NCBI GenBank assembly: GCA_043798435.1
Contig: JAZDOR010000062.1
Coordinates: 1 to 13,414, forward strand
Origin: JAGUXG01 sp043798435
GTDB taxonomy: Bacteria > UBA9089 > UBA9088 > JAGUXG01
Length of the DNA: 13,414 nt
Reading direction: 5' to 3'
In this document: in pieces, positions 1 through 7,198 of the stretch
How the letters are laid out: each line of letters opens with the position of its first letter
How positions within the stretch are numbered: position 1 is the stretch's first letter
Made by a program: the position numbers and the translations under genes
The notes under the pieces: model-generated
Databases searched by the model: none
Told to the model about the DNA's origin: nothing
What the model saw: the letters and a program-made list of their open reading frames with translations, nothing else

Positions 1-3000
1 GACTGTGACTTGTCCTGACCCGCCTGTAAGACCTGTGATTGTTGTCTCTGTGGCCTGGGTTGTTCCTGAGGCTATGGTTAATGTTAGAGTTGCAGGATAT
101 AATTCAGTGTAGGTGTAGTAAATGGTCAGGTTGTCTGTGCCACATCTATAGAGGATAGCCGAAGAACCTGAATAGACCTCAAGGATAGGTAGGATATTGT
201 CAATAATCAAGGAATTTGGTGAGGTGCAGGTACCAAAAGAGTTTGCCCCATCCTCCATTACAACCCTGACTGTGTAAGTGCCATCAGTAAGCCCTGTAAA
301 GTTTAAGGTGGCAGAGCCGCTGCGGTTTGTTCCTAATGGAAGGAATGTAGAAGGCAGGGTGGTGGTAGTTGAAAATGCAGTTCCCACCATAGAGACTGTG
401 CAGGTTTTTGGGGTCATCTCTGTGTAAGTAAATTGGACAATAAGTGTGTCTGTGCCTTGTCTGTAGGCTATATTGCCTGATGTTGGGTAGATGTTAAATA
501 TATCTGGAGCGTGGTTGTCAAAAAGAATCAGGTCTTTGGTGTCTGAGCCTACATTGCCTACCTTGTCTCCTACATAGACGGTGACAGCAAGGGTGCCATC
601 AGAACCTGCTGTAGAAAGGGTAATAGTGGTTGTGACATAGTTTGTTGTGCCAGAGCCTGAGATATTTACTGTTGTTGAGCCGTAGGTTGTTCCATCTGTG
701 CCAATGGTTACTGTAGCTGTATTTGGATTTAGTTCATCATAGGTGAAGACGACCTCAACTGTGCTGTTGAGCTTGGTGTATGTTGGTAATGCTGAGATGA
801 CAGTTACTGTTGCCTTGGTGGAGTCTATGATGACAGAAGAGGCAGAGGTGCAGGTGTTAAGGTTTCCTGACTTGTCAAGGATGGATACAGTAACGGTACA
901 GACACCATCAGAGACACCTGAGAAGATTAGTGTGGCAGAGCCATCAAGATTTGTTCCACCAGTAATAGTGTTATTTGGAGAAGTGGTTGTGGTGGAGACC
1001 AATGGATTACCTGATGAATCCCAGAGGGTTACGGTTGTTGTTTGAGGATAGGTTTCTGTGTAGGTGAATTGGACTATAATCTGGTCACTTGCCTTTCTGT
1101 AAGCTATATCTCCCGCTAATGGGTAGGTGTTGGTAATATCTGGCGCTGTTGTGTCAATAATCAAGGAATTTGGTGAGGTGCAGGTACCAAAAGAGTTTGC
1201 CCCATCCTCCATCACAACCTGGACGGTGTAAGTGCCATCTGGAAGTGTATCAAAGATCAGCGTGGCAGAGCCGCTGCTGTTTATTCCTGATGGAAGGAAT
1301 ATAGAGGGCTGTGTGGTTGTGGTTGAAAATGCAATTGTCAGGATAGAGACGGTGCAAGTTCTTGGGGTCATCTCTGTATAGGTGAATAGGACAACAAGAG
1401 AGTCTGTCCCTTGCTTATAGGCTATGTTGCTTGAGGTTGGATATGTGTTGAATATATCTGGAGCGGTATTGTCAACTGTTACTGGATAGGGGATTGTTGA
1501 TGTTGCCTGGTTTCCTGCCTTATCAATAACCACACCATAAAGGTCGTAAATGCCGTCACCAGAAAGGATTGTGTTCCAAGAACCAAATTCTGAATGCGTC
1601 TCTCCTGGTGCAGTATCTGTTCCCCAAGAATCTAAGTAGCCATTCCAATAGCAAGTTGCTGTATCAACACCTGTTTCGTTGTCCATAAATTGACCACCAA
1701 AGGTGATTGTTCCCTTCACAACTGTATTTGAACCTGGCTCTAATATGGTAGCCGTGGCTGGAGGCGTAGAGTCTATCCAGAGGTAACCTATTTTTGTGTC
1801 TGAGCCTACATTAGAGGATTTATCAAGAATCTCCACCTTGACAGTGTAGGTGCCATCATGGGCATTAATAAAGGTGATGGTGGCGGCAACCCCCTCAGCA
1901 TAGGGAAGGGTAAGTGAGCCTGGTGAGAATGTATATGAGCCAATGATGGTTGTCTCTGTGCCTGGGCCATAAATGGTTGCTGTTCCCCAGTTTGCATTTG
2001 GCTCTGTGTATGAAAACTGGACAATAAATGGATTGGTTGTTCGGGTGCCGTAACTGTAGGTTATGGTTGCTGGGTTTGTAATTTGAATAACTGGGGCTGT
2101 CCAGTCAGCCAAAATGGTACAGTCATTAGAGAGGGGGGATGTTACCAAGGTTGTTAGGTCATAAACGACAACTGCATAGGAGTATTTATAGCTTCCTTGA
2201 ACACCTGTTGTGTCTAAAAAATTAAGGATTGAAGTATCACCAATATAATATGCAGAGGTAAGAGAGCCCTGGGTCAATGTTCCCTCTCCAGTAACGGTCA
2301 TTGTTGCCCGATATATCTTAAAATAATAACCTGCGCCAAAGGTCTCTGTGGAGGCAGACCAGGTAAGGTTAATGCCCTGATTGATGACAGCAGAGGCAGA
2401 GAGGTTGTTAATGGATGTAATGAGCATCACCTGGTTTGAGGGTATGCTTTCATCTATGCTAGCTTGATTGCCTGAGGCATTAGAACCTGTACCTATGGGA
2501 TGGTAGGCAGATTTATCTATTGCCCAACTGCCAGCGAGTGTCCAAACATAGGCTGGATCTACTGTCTTTACAGCATAGGCGTATTGGGTAGCAGGTGCAA
2601 GAAGGTTATTATCTGCCCATTCGTAGTTGCTCCATGAAGGGTTACGAATAGATTTGGAGGCAGTAGTTGTACCATCAACGCATTCAAAAGAGTCACCTGA
2701 ATCATACGAGTTTGTAGTTGTAGCCACAGCTATAAGATTAGAATCTGAGATGAAAACATTAGTAAACTTTTCTTTGTCCTTTTTGCGATATACCTTAAAC
2801 CTGTATTGCCCACCGTTTTTATCTATTTGGGAACCACCATAAGGTGTTGTCCATGTAATAGTGGCATATCTAGACTGAGGCATTGGAGCAACAGAAAGGT
2901 CATTTATCGCAATAGCTGCCTCTCCATCAGCATAGCCTATCGGCTCGTTGGTAGAATAACCTACTCCAACCTCTTCTACCTTATACTGATAGTTATCATT

Positions 3001-3273
3001 GGCGGATAATGATGTATCCTTCCAGGGAGGAGTAGCATTAGAGTCTCGCAGAAACCAAGCAGGAGACCCACTACTAGCGTTTCTATAGACCTTATATGTC
3101 CCAGTGCTCGTAGCCCAATCAAGCTCCATCACCCTGTTGGGTTTTATCCGCAAAGTTACAGTGCCAATTGCCCAGGACTTAGATGCTAAGCCCAACCCAA
3201 ACCCCACTGCCATCAAAAATACCAATCCCCATTTTAATCCTTTCAATTTTACCCCCTTGTTATGTTCTTTCAA
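1..3273 (-). CDS. Secreted Ig-like/fibronectin-like repeat surface protein (C-terminus beyond window)
   Basis: An uninterrupted reading frame of 1091 codons leads off the left edge, so the C-terminus and any anchor are not seen. The chosen start is the TTG at 3273, five bases after a strong GGAGG (3279-3283). An in-frame TTG at 3246 after a GGGGG run is an alternative. Either start gives a clear signal peptide: basic KGLKWG, hydrophobic core LVFLMAVGFGLGLA, and cleavage near SWA/IG at residue 35. Residues about 40-390 look fibronectin type III-like (YKVYRN, FKVYRKK, YSYAVVVYD). From about residue 390, Ig-like modules of 100-110 residues open with D-x-TAP-type motifs near residues 390, 500, 598, 706, 818, 916 and 1024, and repeat FTYTE and DGTYTV-type motifs. 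No catalytic domain is seen. By inference it is an adhesin or envelope/S-layer-like protein. It is rich in Thr and Ser and poor in Cys. Its start overlaps the stop of the upstream DUF5618-like gene, which suggests translational coupling. Confidence 0.88.
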   Translation of the reverse strand, partial: MKEHNKGVKLKGLKWGLVFLMAVGFGLGLASKSWAIGTVTLRIKPNRVMELDWATSTGTYKVYRNASSGSPAWFLRDSNATPPWKDTSLSANDNYQYKVEEVGVGYSTNEPIGYADGEAAIAINDLSVAPMPQSRYATITWTTPYGGSQIDKNGGQYRFKVYRKKDKEKFTNVFISDSNLIAVATTTNSYDSGDSFECVDGTTTASKSIRNPSWSNYEWADNNLLAPATQYAYAVKTVDPAYVWTLAGSWAIDKSAYHPIGTGSNASGNQASIDESIPSNQVMLITSINNLSASAVINQGINLTWSASTETFGAGYYFKIYRATMTVTGEGTLTQGSLTSAYYIGDTSILNFLDTTGVQGSYKYSYAVVVYDLTTLVTSPLSNDCTILADWTAPVIQITNPATITYSYGTRTTNPFIVQFSYTEPNANWGTATIYGPGTETTIIGSYTFSPGSLTLPYAEGVAATITFINAHDGTYTVKVEILDKSSNVGSDTKIGYLWIDSTPPATATILEPGSNTVVKGTITFGGQFMDNETGVDTATCYWNGYLDSWGTDTAPGETHSEFGSWNTILSGDGIYDLYGVVIDKAGNQATSTIPYPVTVDNTAPDIFNTYPTSSNIAYKQGTDSLVVLFTYTEMTPRTCTVSILTIAFSTTTTQPSIFLPSGINSSGSATLIFDTLPDGTYTVQVVMEDGANSFGTCTSPNSLIIDTTAPDITNTYPLAGDIAYRKASDQIIVQFTYTETYPQTTTVTLWDSSGNPLVSTTTTSPNNTITGGTNLDGSATLIFSGVSDGVCTVTVSILDKSGNLNTCTSASSVIIDSTKATVTVISALPTYTKLNSTVEVVFTYDELNPNTATVTIGTDGTTYGSTTVNISGSGTTNYVTTTITLSTAGSDGTLAVTVYVGDKVGNVGSDTKDLILFDNHAPDIFNIYPTSGNIAYRQGTDTLIVQFTYTEMTPKTCTVSMVGTAFSTTTTLPSTFLPLGTNRSGSATLNFTGLTDGTYTVRVVMEDGANSFGTCTSPNSLIIDNILPILEVYSGSSAILYRCGTDNLTIYYTYTELYPATLTLTIASGTTQATETTITGLTGGSGQVTV
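199..258. repeat. 60-bp direct repeat in surface-protein gene, copy 1
   Basis: These 60 bases are identical to 1153-1212 (offset 954 bp, exactly 318 codons). They encode the end of an Ig-like module including the motif FGTCTSPNSLIID. Similarity continues at lower identity to about 531, so a whole module is duplicated and this part has been kept or made identical. Confidence 0.9.
1153..1212. repeat. 60-bp direct repeat in surface-protein gene, copy 2
   Basis: This is the second identical copy of 199-258 and lies in the same reading frame. The flanking module (about 1153-1484) is clearly similar to 199-531. Two different modules lie between the copies. Confidence 0.9.
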
Positions 3274-3694
3274 TTTTTCCTCCTTTATTTAATATATCTA
3301 TTATAAGTTTTGCCTTGCTAAAACCTTCCTTTATCATCGCAACCCCTACCCCTCCCCTGTAATAGCCAAAGATATGGAGGTTTTCATAGACTGTGCCTAA
3401 TGCTGACATCAGCTTTCCATTGTGAGGAATCTTTCTTGTTGCCTTTTCGTATTCCTCAATAGAGGTGGGCAGTTTATCTTTTGATGTGCCAGCAGATAGG
3501 AGCCAGCCGTCTATAGCAGAAAGGGCGGCTAAGTATCCCATAGCACAACCCTCTTTAACGAATTTTTTGTCCTTGTATCTGTCATATTCTATTGGAGATT
3601 GGGATAGATTCTCCTTTGCATTAGCAAGATATCTTTCGGCTTCTGAAAATGCCTCTGTTTGGGTTTCAAATCTTACCTGCTTCTTTTTAGACAT
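3260..3694 (-). CDS. DUF5618-like small helical protein, second paralogue
   Basis: A 144-residue cytoplasmic protein with no signal peptide or membrane segment. Its pattern matches what I recall of the DUF5618 family: EAERYLANAKENL near residues 18-30, Y-x-D-K-x-V, a GYLAAL-x-AID helix, then YENLHIFGYYRGG and a final GFSKAKLIID helix. The function of the family is unknown; the all-helical layout is reminiscent of HEPN-type proteins, but no R-x4-6-H catalytic motif is evident. It is clearly paralogous to the gene just upstream (same motif order, same length, and the same YENLH and GYYRGG blocks). Its ATG at 3694 overlaps the upstream gene's end by 8 bases, with AAAGGAG as ribosome-binding site. 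Its stop overlaps the TTG start of the surface-protein gene by 14 bases. The overlaps imply one mRNA and coupled translation. Confidence 0.8.
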   Translation of the reverse strand: MSKKKQVRFETQTEAFSEAERYLANAKENLSQSPIEYDRYKDKKFVKEGCAMGYLAALSAIDGWLLSAGTSKDKLPTSIEEYEKATRKIPHNGKLMSALGTVYENLHIFGYYRGGVGVAMIKEGFSKAKLIIDILNKGGKIERT

Positions 3695-4136
3695 TGACTG
3701 CTCCTTTTGATAGGGTGTCTATTATAATCTTTGCTTTGCTAAAACCTGACTTTATCATCTCAACATCCACGCCTCCCCTGTAATAGCCAAGGAGATGGAG
3801 GTTTTCATAAACTGTATAAAATGACTGCCTGAGTTTTCCGTTGTGGACTAAGCACTTCTTCAAAAGTATTTCATACCCTTCGGTTGAATCAGGAAGTTTA
3901 TCCTTTAAGATGCCTTGTTCTAAAAAATAGCCATCCAAAGCCAAAAGGACCCCAAGATAACCTATACCACAGGCTTCTCGGACAGGTTTTGCGTCCTGAT
4001 AGCGATTGTATTCTATTGCTGGCTTCTTCAGATGCTCCTTTGCGTTATTAAAATACCTTTCTGATTCCTGGTAATAATCGCTTGGTTCTAAAAGAATATC
4101 CCTTGCCTTTAGGTGCTTTTTCTCAAATTTACTCAT
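3687..4136 (-). CDS. DUF5618-like small helical protein, first paralogue, likely leaderless
   Basis: A 149-residue soluble protein with the same motif order as its downstream neighbour: ESERYFNNAKEHL near residues 24-36, a GYLGVLLALDGYFL helix, YENLHLLGYYRGG, and GFSKAKIIID at the C-terminus. It resembles the DUF5618 family, whose function is unknown. The ATG at 4136 is preferred because the N-terminal MSK and the distance to the first motif match the paralogue. There is no Shine-Dalgarno sequence before it. Instead a near-perfect sigma70 promoter ends only 9 bases upstream, so the mRNA probably begins at or within a few bases of the start codon. It is the first gene of a three-gene unit ending with the surface-protein gene. 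Confidence 0.8.
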   Translation of the reverse strand: MSKFEKKHLKARDILLEPSDYYQESERYFNNAKEHLKKPAIEYNRYQDAKPVREACGIGYLGVLLALDGYFLEQGILKDKLPDSTEGYEILLKKCLVHNGKLRQSFYTVYENLHLLGYYRGGVDVEMIKSGFSKAKIIIDTLSKGAVNV

Positions 4137-4145
4137 TTTCTATAT

Positions 4146-4174
4146 ATTATAACAACAATTTAAGATGTTGTCAA
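4146..4174 (-). promoter_or_regulatory. Consensus sigma70 promoter with embedded inverted repeat
   Basis: Read on the minus strand, TTGACA (4174-4169) and TATAAT (4151-4146) are separated by exactly 17 bases; both hexamers match consensus. The expected start site is near 4139, three bases before the ATG at 4136. An inverted repeat ACAACA-N8-TGTTGT (4152-4157 and 4166-4171) fills the spacer and overlaps the -35 box, the position expected of a repressor operator. The operator role is inferred. Confidence 0.8.
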
Positions 4175-4226
4175 ATTATTTTTTTAATATGATTACCAAG
4201 ATTCTACTTCAAAGGCTGGAATATTA

Positions 4227-6329
4227 CTACACCAAATACTCCTTTCTCTCAGCAAACTCCTGCTGTTTTCCGTCATTCCATTGCTGGACTGGTCTGTAAT
4301 AGCCAACAATTCTTGAATATACCTCGCACTTCATGCCGCAGGGACCATTTCCAGCAGAAACCGGGCAGTCAAAGTGCTCACCCTTTACATAGCCGTGGAT
4401 GGGGCAGATGCTGAAGGTTGGGGTGATGGTGAAATATGGAAGGGAGAAGTTCTCGGCAATCTTCTTGACCAGAACCTTGCACATCTTTGCATCATCTATC
4501 TTCTCTCCAATAAACCCATGTAGAACCGTTCCTCCTGTATAGAGGGATTGAAGCTCATCCTGGTGAGATAGGGCAAAGAAGAGGTCGTCAGTGAAATTCA
4601 CTGGTAGGTGGGTGGAATTTGTATAATAGGGCTTTCCATTACCAGAGGCGATAATATCAGGGTATCTCTCCTTGTCTTGTTTGGCTAATCTATAGGCTGC
4701 ACCCTCTGCTGGTGTTGCCTCAATATTATAAAGGTTGCCTGTCTCTTCCTGATACTTTTTGATTCTATCCCGCATAAAAGTCAGGGTGGAGATAGCCAAT
4801 TCTTTTCCCTCTGGAGTTGATATATCCTTTCCCAAAAGGTTTAGACATGCCTCATTCATCCCTACAATGCCAATCGTTGAAAAGTGGTTCTTCCAATAAG
4901 CACCAAAACCCTCTTTTATGTGGGAAAGGTAGTGCCTGGCATAAGGATACAGCCCATCTTCTGTAAATCTTTCTAAGACCTTTCTTTTTATCTCAAGGCT
5001 TTGCCTGGCAATATCCATAATCTCTCCTATCCTTTGCCTGAATCCCTCTTCATTCTTTTGGGTATATGCAGCGGCTGGAAGGTTAATGGTGACCACACCG
5101 ATTGAGCCTGTTAAAGGATTTGAACCAAAGAGCCCACCACCCCTCTTTCTAAGCTCCCTGTTGTCTAATCTCAGCCGACAACACATACTTCTGGCATCCT
5201 CCGGGTCCATATCAGAGTTTATAAAGTTTGAAAAGTAGGGAATCCCATACCTTGCCGTCATTTCCCATAGCGGCGAGAGATTCTCGTTCTCCCAGTCAAA
5301 ATCCTTGGTTATATTGTATGTGGGTATAGGAAAGGTGAAGACCCTGCCCTTGGCATCTCCCTCCATCATCACCTCACAGAAGGCTTTGTTTATCATCATC
5401 ATCTCTTTCCTGAACTCAGAGTAAGTTGCAGCCTGGGGCATACCGTGAATGATTACTGCCTCTTGTGCCAATGTTCTGGGAGGTGTAATATCCATCGTAA
5501 TGTTGGTAAAAGGCGTTTGAAATCCTACCCTTGTGGGAATGTTCATATTAAAGATAAACTCCTGCATCGCCTGCTTCACATCCTTGTAAGACAGGCTATC
5601 ATAGCGGATAAAGGGGGCAAGCAAGGTGTCAAAATTAGAGAATGCCTGGGCACCTGCTGCCTCTCCCTGAAGGGTGTAAAAGAAATTGACAATCTGACCC
5701 AAAGCGGTGCGAAAGTGTTTGGGAGGGGATGCCTCCACCTTACCCATAGCCCCGGCATATCCACGGGTAAGAAGGTCTTTCAGGTCCCATCCACAGCAAT
5801 AGACAGAGAGCACGCCAATGTCATGAATATGAAAATCGCAAGATACATGGGCATCTTTTACCACTTTAGGATAGAGCTTAGAGAGCCAGTAGCTTGAGGT
5901 TATCAGAGAGAAGATATGGTTGTTCAAGCCTTGAAGGGAGTAGCTCATATTGGAGTTCTCCCTCACCCTCCAGTCCTCTCTGCCTAAGTATTTATCCACC
6001 ATACCCACAGCATCAGACAAGAGTGCCTTTGTCTCCCGAAGGCCTGCGTGCTGGTCCCTGTAGAGGATGTATGCCTTGGCTACCTCAGTAAAACCGTCCT
6101 CAATGAGCATTCTCTCCACTAAGTCTTGAATATTCTCAACAGTGGGCGTTCGATCATCTTTATAAATGACAGAGATGGCACCCACCACCTGTCGGCTGAC
6201 CTTTTCTGCCTTCTTTCTATCCGGGTCATGGCTGGCAGACAATGCCTTAAAGACAACCTCAGTTATCTTTTCCTTATTAAATGGGACTATCCTCCCGTCC
6301 CTTTTTCTAATAGATTTTGGTTGACTCAT
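4227..6329 (-). CDS. nrdD: Anaerobic (class III) ribonucleoside-triphosphate reductase
   Basis: NrdD reduces ribonucleotides to deoxyribonucleotides for DNA synthesis without oxygen, using a glycyl radical installed by the radical-SAM activase NrdG. The 700-residue length is normal. Residues 1-95 form an ATP cone (RKRDGRIVPFNKEKI). The catalytic domain has the typical CCGWDLKDLL block (Cys178/179) and CCRLRLDNRELRKRGGGLFG (Cys383/384) followed by GSIGVVTINLP. The C-terminus has four zinc-site cysteines (Cys642, 655, 664, 668) and the radical loop SRIVGYYRPVQQWNDGK, with Gly676 as the expected radical residue. No inactivating change is seen. The start at 6329 follows GGAGG with seven-base spacing. 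The nucleotidyltransferase gene ends 12 bases upstream, so the two are probably co-transcribed. No nrdG lies next to it in this window. Confidence 0.97.
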   Translation of the reverse strand: MSQPKSIRKRDGRIVPFNKEKITEVVFKALSASHDPDRKKAEKVSRQVVGAISVIYKDDRTPTVENIQDLVERMLIEDGFTEVAKAYILYRDQHAGLRETKALLSDAVGMVDKYLGREDWRVRENSNMSYSLQGLNNHIFSLITSSYWLSKLYPKVVKDAHVSCDFHIHDIGVLSVYCCGWDLKDLLTRGYAGAMGKVEASPPKHFRTALGQIVNFFYTLQGEAAGAQAFSNFDTLLAPFIRYDSLSYKDVKQAMQEFIFNMNIPTRVGFQTPFTNITMDITPPRTLAQEAVIIHGMPQAATYSEFRKEMMMINKAFCEVMMEGDAKGRVFTFPIPTYNITKDFDWENENLSPLWEMTARYGIPYFSNFINSDMDPEDARSMCCRLRLDNRELRKRGGGLFGSNPLTGSIGVVTINLPAAAYTQKNEEGFRQRIGEIMDIARQSLEIKRKVLERFTEDGLYPYARHYLSHIKEGFGAYWKNHFSTIGIVGMNEACLNLLGKDISTPEGKELAISTLTFMRDRIKKYQEETGNLYNIEATPAEGAAYRLAKQDKERYPDIIASGNGKPYYTNSTHLPVNFTDDLFFALSHQDELQSLYTGGTVLHGFIGEKIDDAKMCKVLVKKIAENFSLPYFTITPTFSICPIHGYVKGEHFDCPVSAGNGPCGMKCEVYSRIVGYYRPVQQWNDGKQQEFAERKEYLV

Positions 6330-6341
6330 ATTTTTTCCTCC

Positions 6342-6797
6342 TTATGAATTCTTTTTCAGTCGCTTAACCTCTAATAGCACTCGCACATCTTCCTGGTGCC
6401 TTGGATTGTCAATACTTTGCTTGGCAAGAATCAGACTATCTATATCTATCCAGTTGGATTTGGTCTGACCATAATGACCGCATATCTTCTTTTCCCACGC
6501 AGTTTGAAAAGATACACCCGGCACATGGAGAATTAAATCAATCCTGTCTGGTGCTATTCCTATTTGGACAATTTGCTCAAGTTCATTCTGTGAAAGGAGT
6601 GTGGGACTGCCGAATTCTACCAGGGCTTGATTTGCCAGTTCGATGTTTTCAGGCCATGGACCAATCCACAAGTCCATATCCTTTGTATAACGAGGTTTAG
6701 CATGGTAAATGAAAGCCAGCCCTCCAATAATAAGGTATTGCACCTTATGCTCATCCAAAAGGATAAGCATATCCTCGAAATCTTGAATTGTTTCCAC
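6342..6797 (-). CDS. DUF6036/AbiEii-like nucleotidyltransferase
   Basis: A 151-residue protein with a minimal nucleotidyltransferase fold: VQYLIIGGLAFIYH (GG at residues 25-26), then the metal-binding pair TKDMDLW (Asp40 and Asp42), and a probable third carboxylate in DRIDLIL (Asp87). A C-terminal segment DIDSLILAKQSIDNPRHQEDV resembles the helical end of AbiEii/DUF6036-type proteins. Relatives occur in toxin-antitoxin and abortive-infection modules or as standalone enzymes that modify RNA or protein. The substrate here cannot be read from sequence. The start is a GTG at 6797 that shares one base with the TAG stop of the 67-aa gene (TAGTG), a sign of tight coupling. It ends 12 bases before nrdD. 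Confidence 0.8.
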   Translation of the reverse strand: METIQDFEDMLILLDEHKVQYLIIGGLAFIYHAKPRYTKDMDLWIGPWPENIELANQALVEFGSPTLLSQNELEQIVQIGIAPDRIDLILHVPGVSFQTAWEKKICGHYGQTKSNWIDIDSLILAKQSIDNPRHQEDVRVLLEVKRLKKNS

Positions 6798-7000
6798 TAT
6801 GCCTTCTCTTTGTGCTGAGATTCCCGACTACCAATAACCTTAAGGACATCGTTTCTGATGGCTACGAGTGCAGATAGACGAACCTCGGGTGATTGATTTT
6901 GCCAGAATTTTAAATCCCAATGTTCAGCATCGGCAAAATCCCGGGCACGGTAACTCACCATCCTCTTTTTTCGTAATTCGCTGCGTTCTTTCATATCCAT
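6797..7000 (-). CDS. Small 67-aa protein, partner of the nucleotidyltransferase
   Basis: A 67-residue charged protein. After a basic start its core is RARDFADAEHWDLKFWQNQS followed by PEVRLSALVAIRNDVLKV. This WDL-x-FWQ / RLSALVAIR pattern is familiar from small hypothetical proteins encoded just upstream of DUF6036-type nucleotidyltransferases. I know no assigned function. Its stop shares a base with the next gene's GTG start, so the two products are probably made together, as in two-gene toxin-antitoxin modules. The ATG at 7000 has no good ribosome-binding site; an in-frame ATG at 6994 is an alternative. Confidence 0.7.
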   Translation of the reverse strand: MDMKERSELRKKRMVSYRARDFADAEHWDLKFWQNQSPEVRLSALVAIRNDVLKVIGSRESQHKEKA

Positions 7001-7018
7001 AATGACTAAGAATTTCTC

Positions 7019-7052
7019 TTTACGGTTTATACAAAATTACCTTGTTCCGTCC
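7019..7052 (-). pseudogene. Scrap of a duplicated GGDEF gene 3' end
   Basis: These 34 bases match 7165-7198, the last codons of the intact GGDEF gene, with one mismatch. Read on the minus strand they encode PGRNKVILYKP and stop, against AGRNKVILYKP in the intact gene; the mismatch within the shared tract is silent (TTG/TTA Leu). Similarity ends sharply on both sides. It lies 18 bases upstream of the 67-aa gene's start. Confidence 0.8.
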
Positions 7053-7065
7053 GGGAATAATATAG

Positions 7066-7110
7066 GGGACAGTAAACCTATTTTCTTGTACTATTAAATG
7101 TAACTGTCCC
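7066..7110. repeat. 45-bp element with 8-bp terminal inverted repeats
   Basis: It starts GGGACAGT and ends ACTGTCCC, a perfect 8-bp terminal inverted repeat around an AT-rich interior. It resembles the small GGGACAG/CTGTCCC palindromes associated with IS200-like/REP-associated transposases in other genomes, but no transposase gene is present here. It may be a tiny non-autonomous element or remnant. Confidence 0.55.
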
Positions 7111-7120
7111 AATTATTCAA

Positions 7121-7156
7121 TCAGCACTCAGCTATTTACTGACTGCTGACCGCTGA
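7121..7156. repeat. Short heptad array with opposed TCAG and CTGA units
   Basis: Two units of form TCAGCNN (7121-7134) are followed, after one base, by three units of form NNNCTGA (7136-7156). All have a period of seven, and the second set is the inverse complement of the first at its TCAG core. It lies just past the 3' end of the GGDEF gene and could fold into a weak hairpin. No T-run follows on the minus strand, so I do not call it a terminator. Confidence 0.6.
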
Positions 7157-7164
7157 TAGCTATT

Positions 7165-7198
7165 TTTACGGTTTATATAAAATTACCTTGTTCCGTCC
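7165..7198. repeat. 34-bp direct repeat, intact copy at GGDEF 3' end
   Basis: This is the partner of 7019-7052. It covers the last codons and stop of the GGDEF gene. The offset between copies is 146 bp, and the interval between them holds the palindromic element and the short heptad array. Confidence 0.85.

Noticed and set aside
743..1045. 100-aa reading frame on the plus strand inside the surface-protein gene
   Set aside because: It is the antisense of Thr/Val-rich repeat modules; the minus strand is open for all 1091 codons.
4175..4226. Terminator between nrdD and the DUF5618-like genes
   Set aside because: There is an A-run but no stable GC-rich stem before a T-run on the minus strand.
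5445..5897. 150-aa reading frame on the plus strand inside nrdD
   Set aside because: It lies opposite conserved NrdD catalytic sequence and shows no protein-family features.
7001..7110. Promoter for the 67-aa/nucleotidyltransferase/nrdD genes
   Set aside because: Only weak -35/-10-like pairs are present; none is distinct from the AT-rich background.
7121..7160. Rho-independent terminator after the GGDEF gene
   Set aside because: The opposed TCAG/CTGA units could pair weakly, but no U-run follows the stem in the minus-strand transcript.
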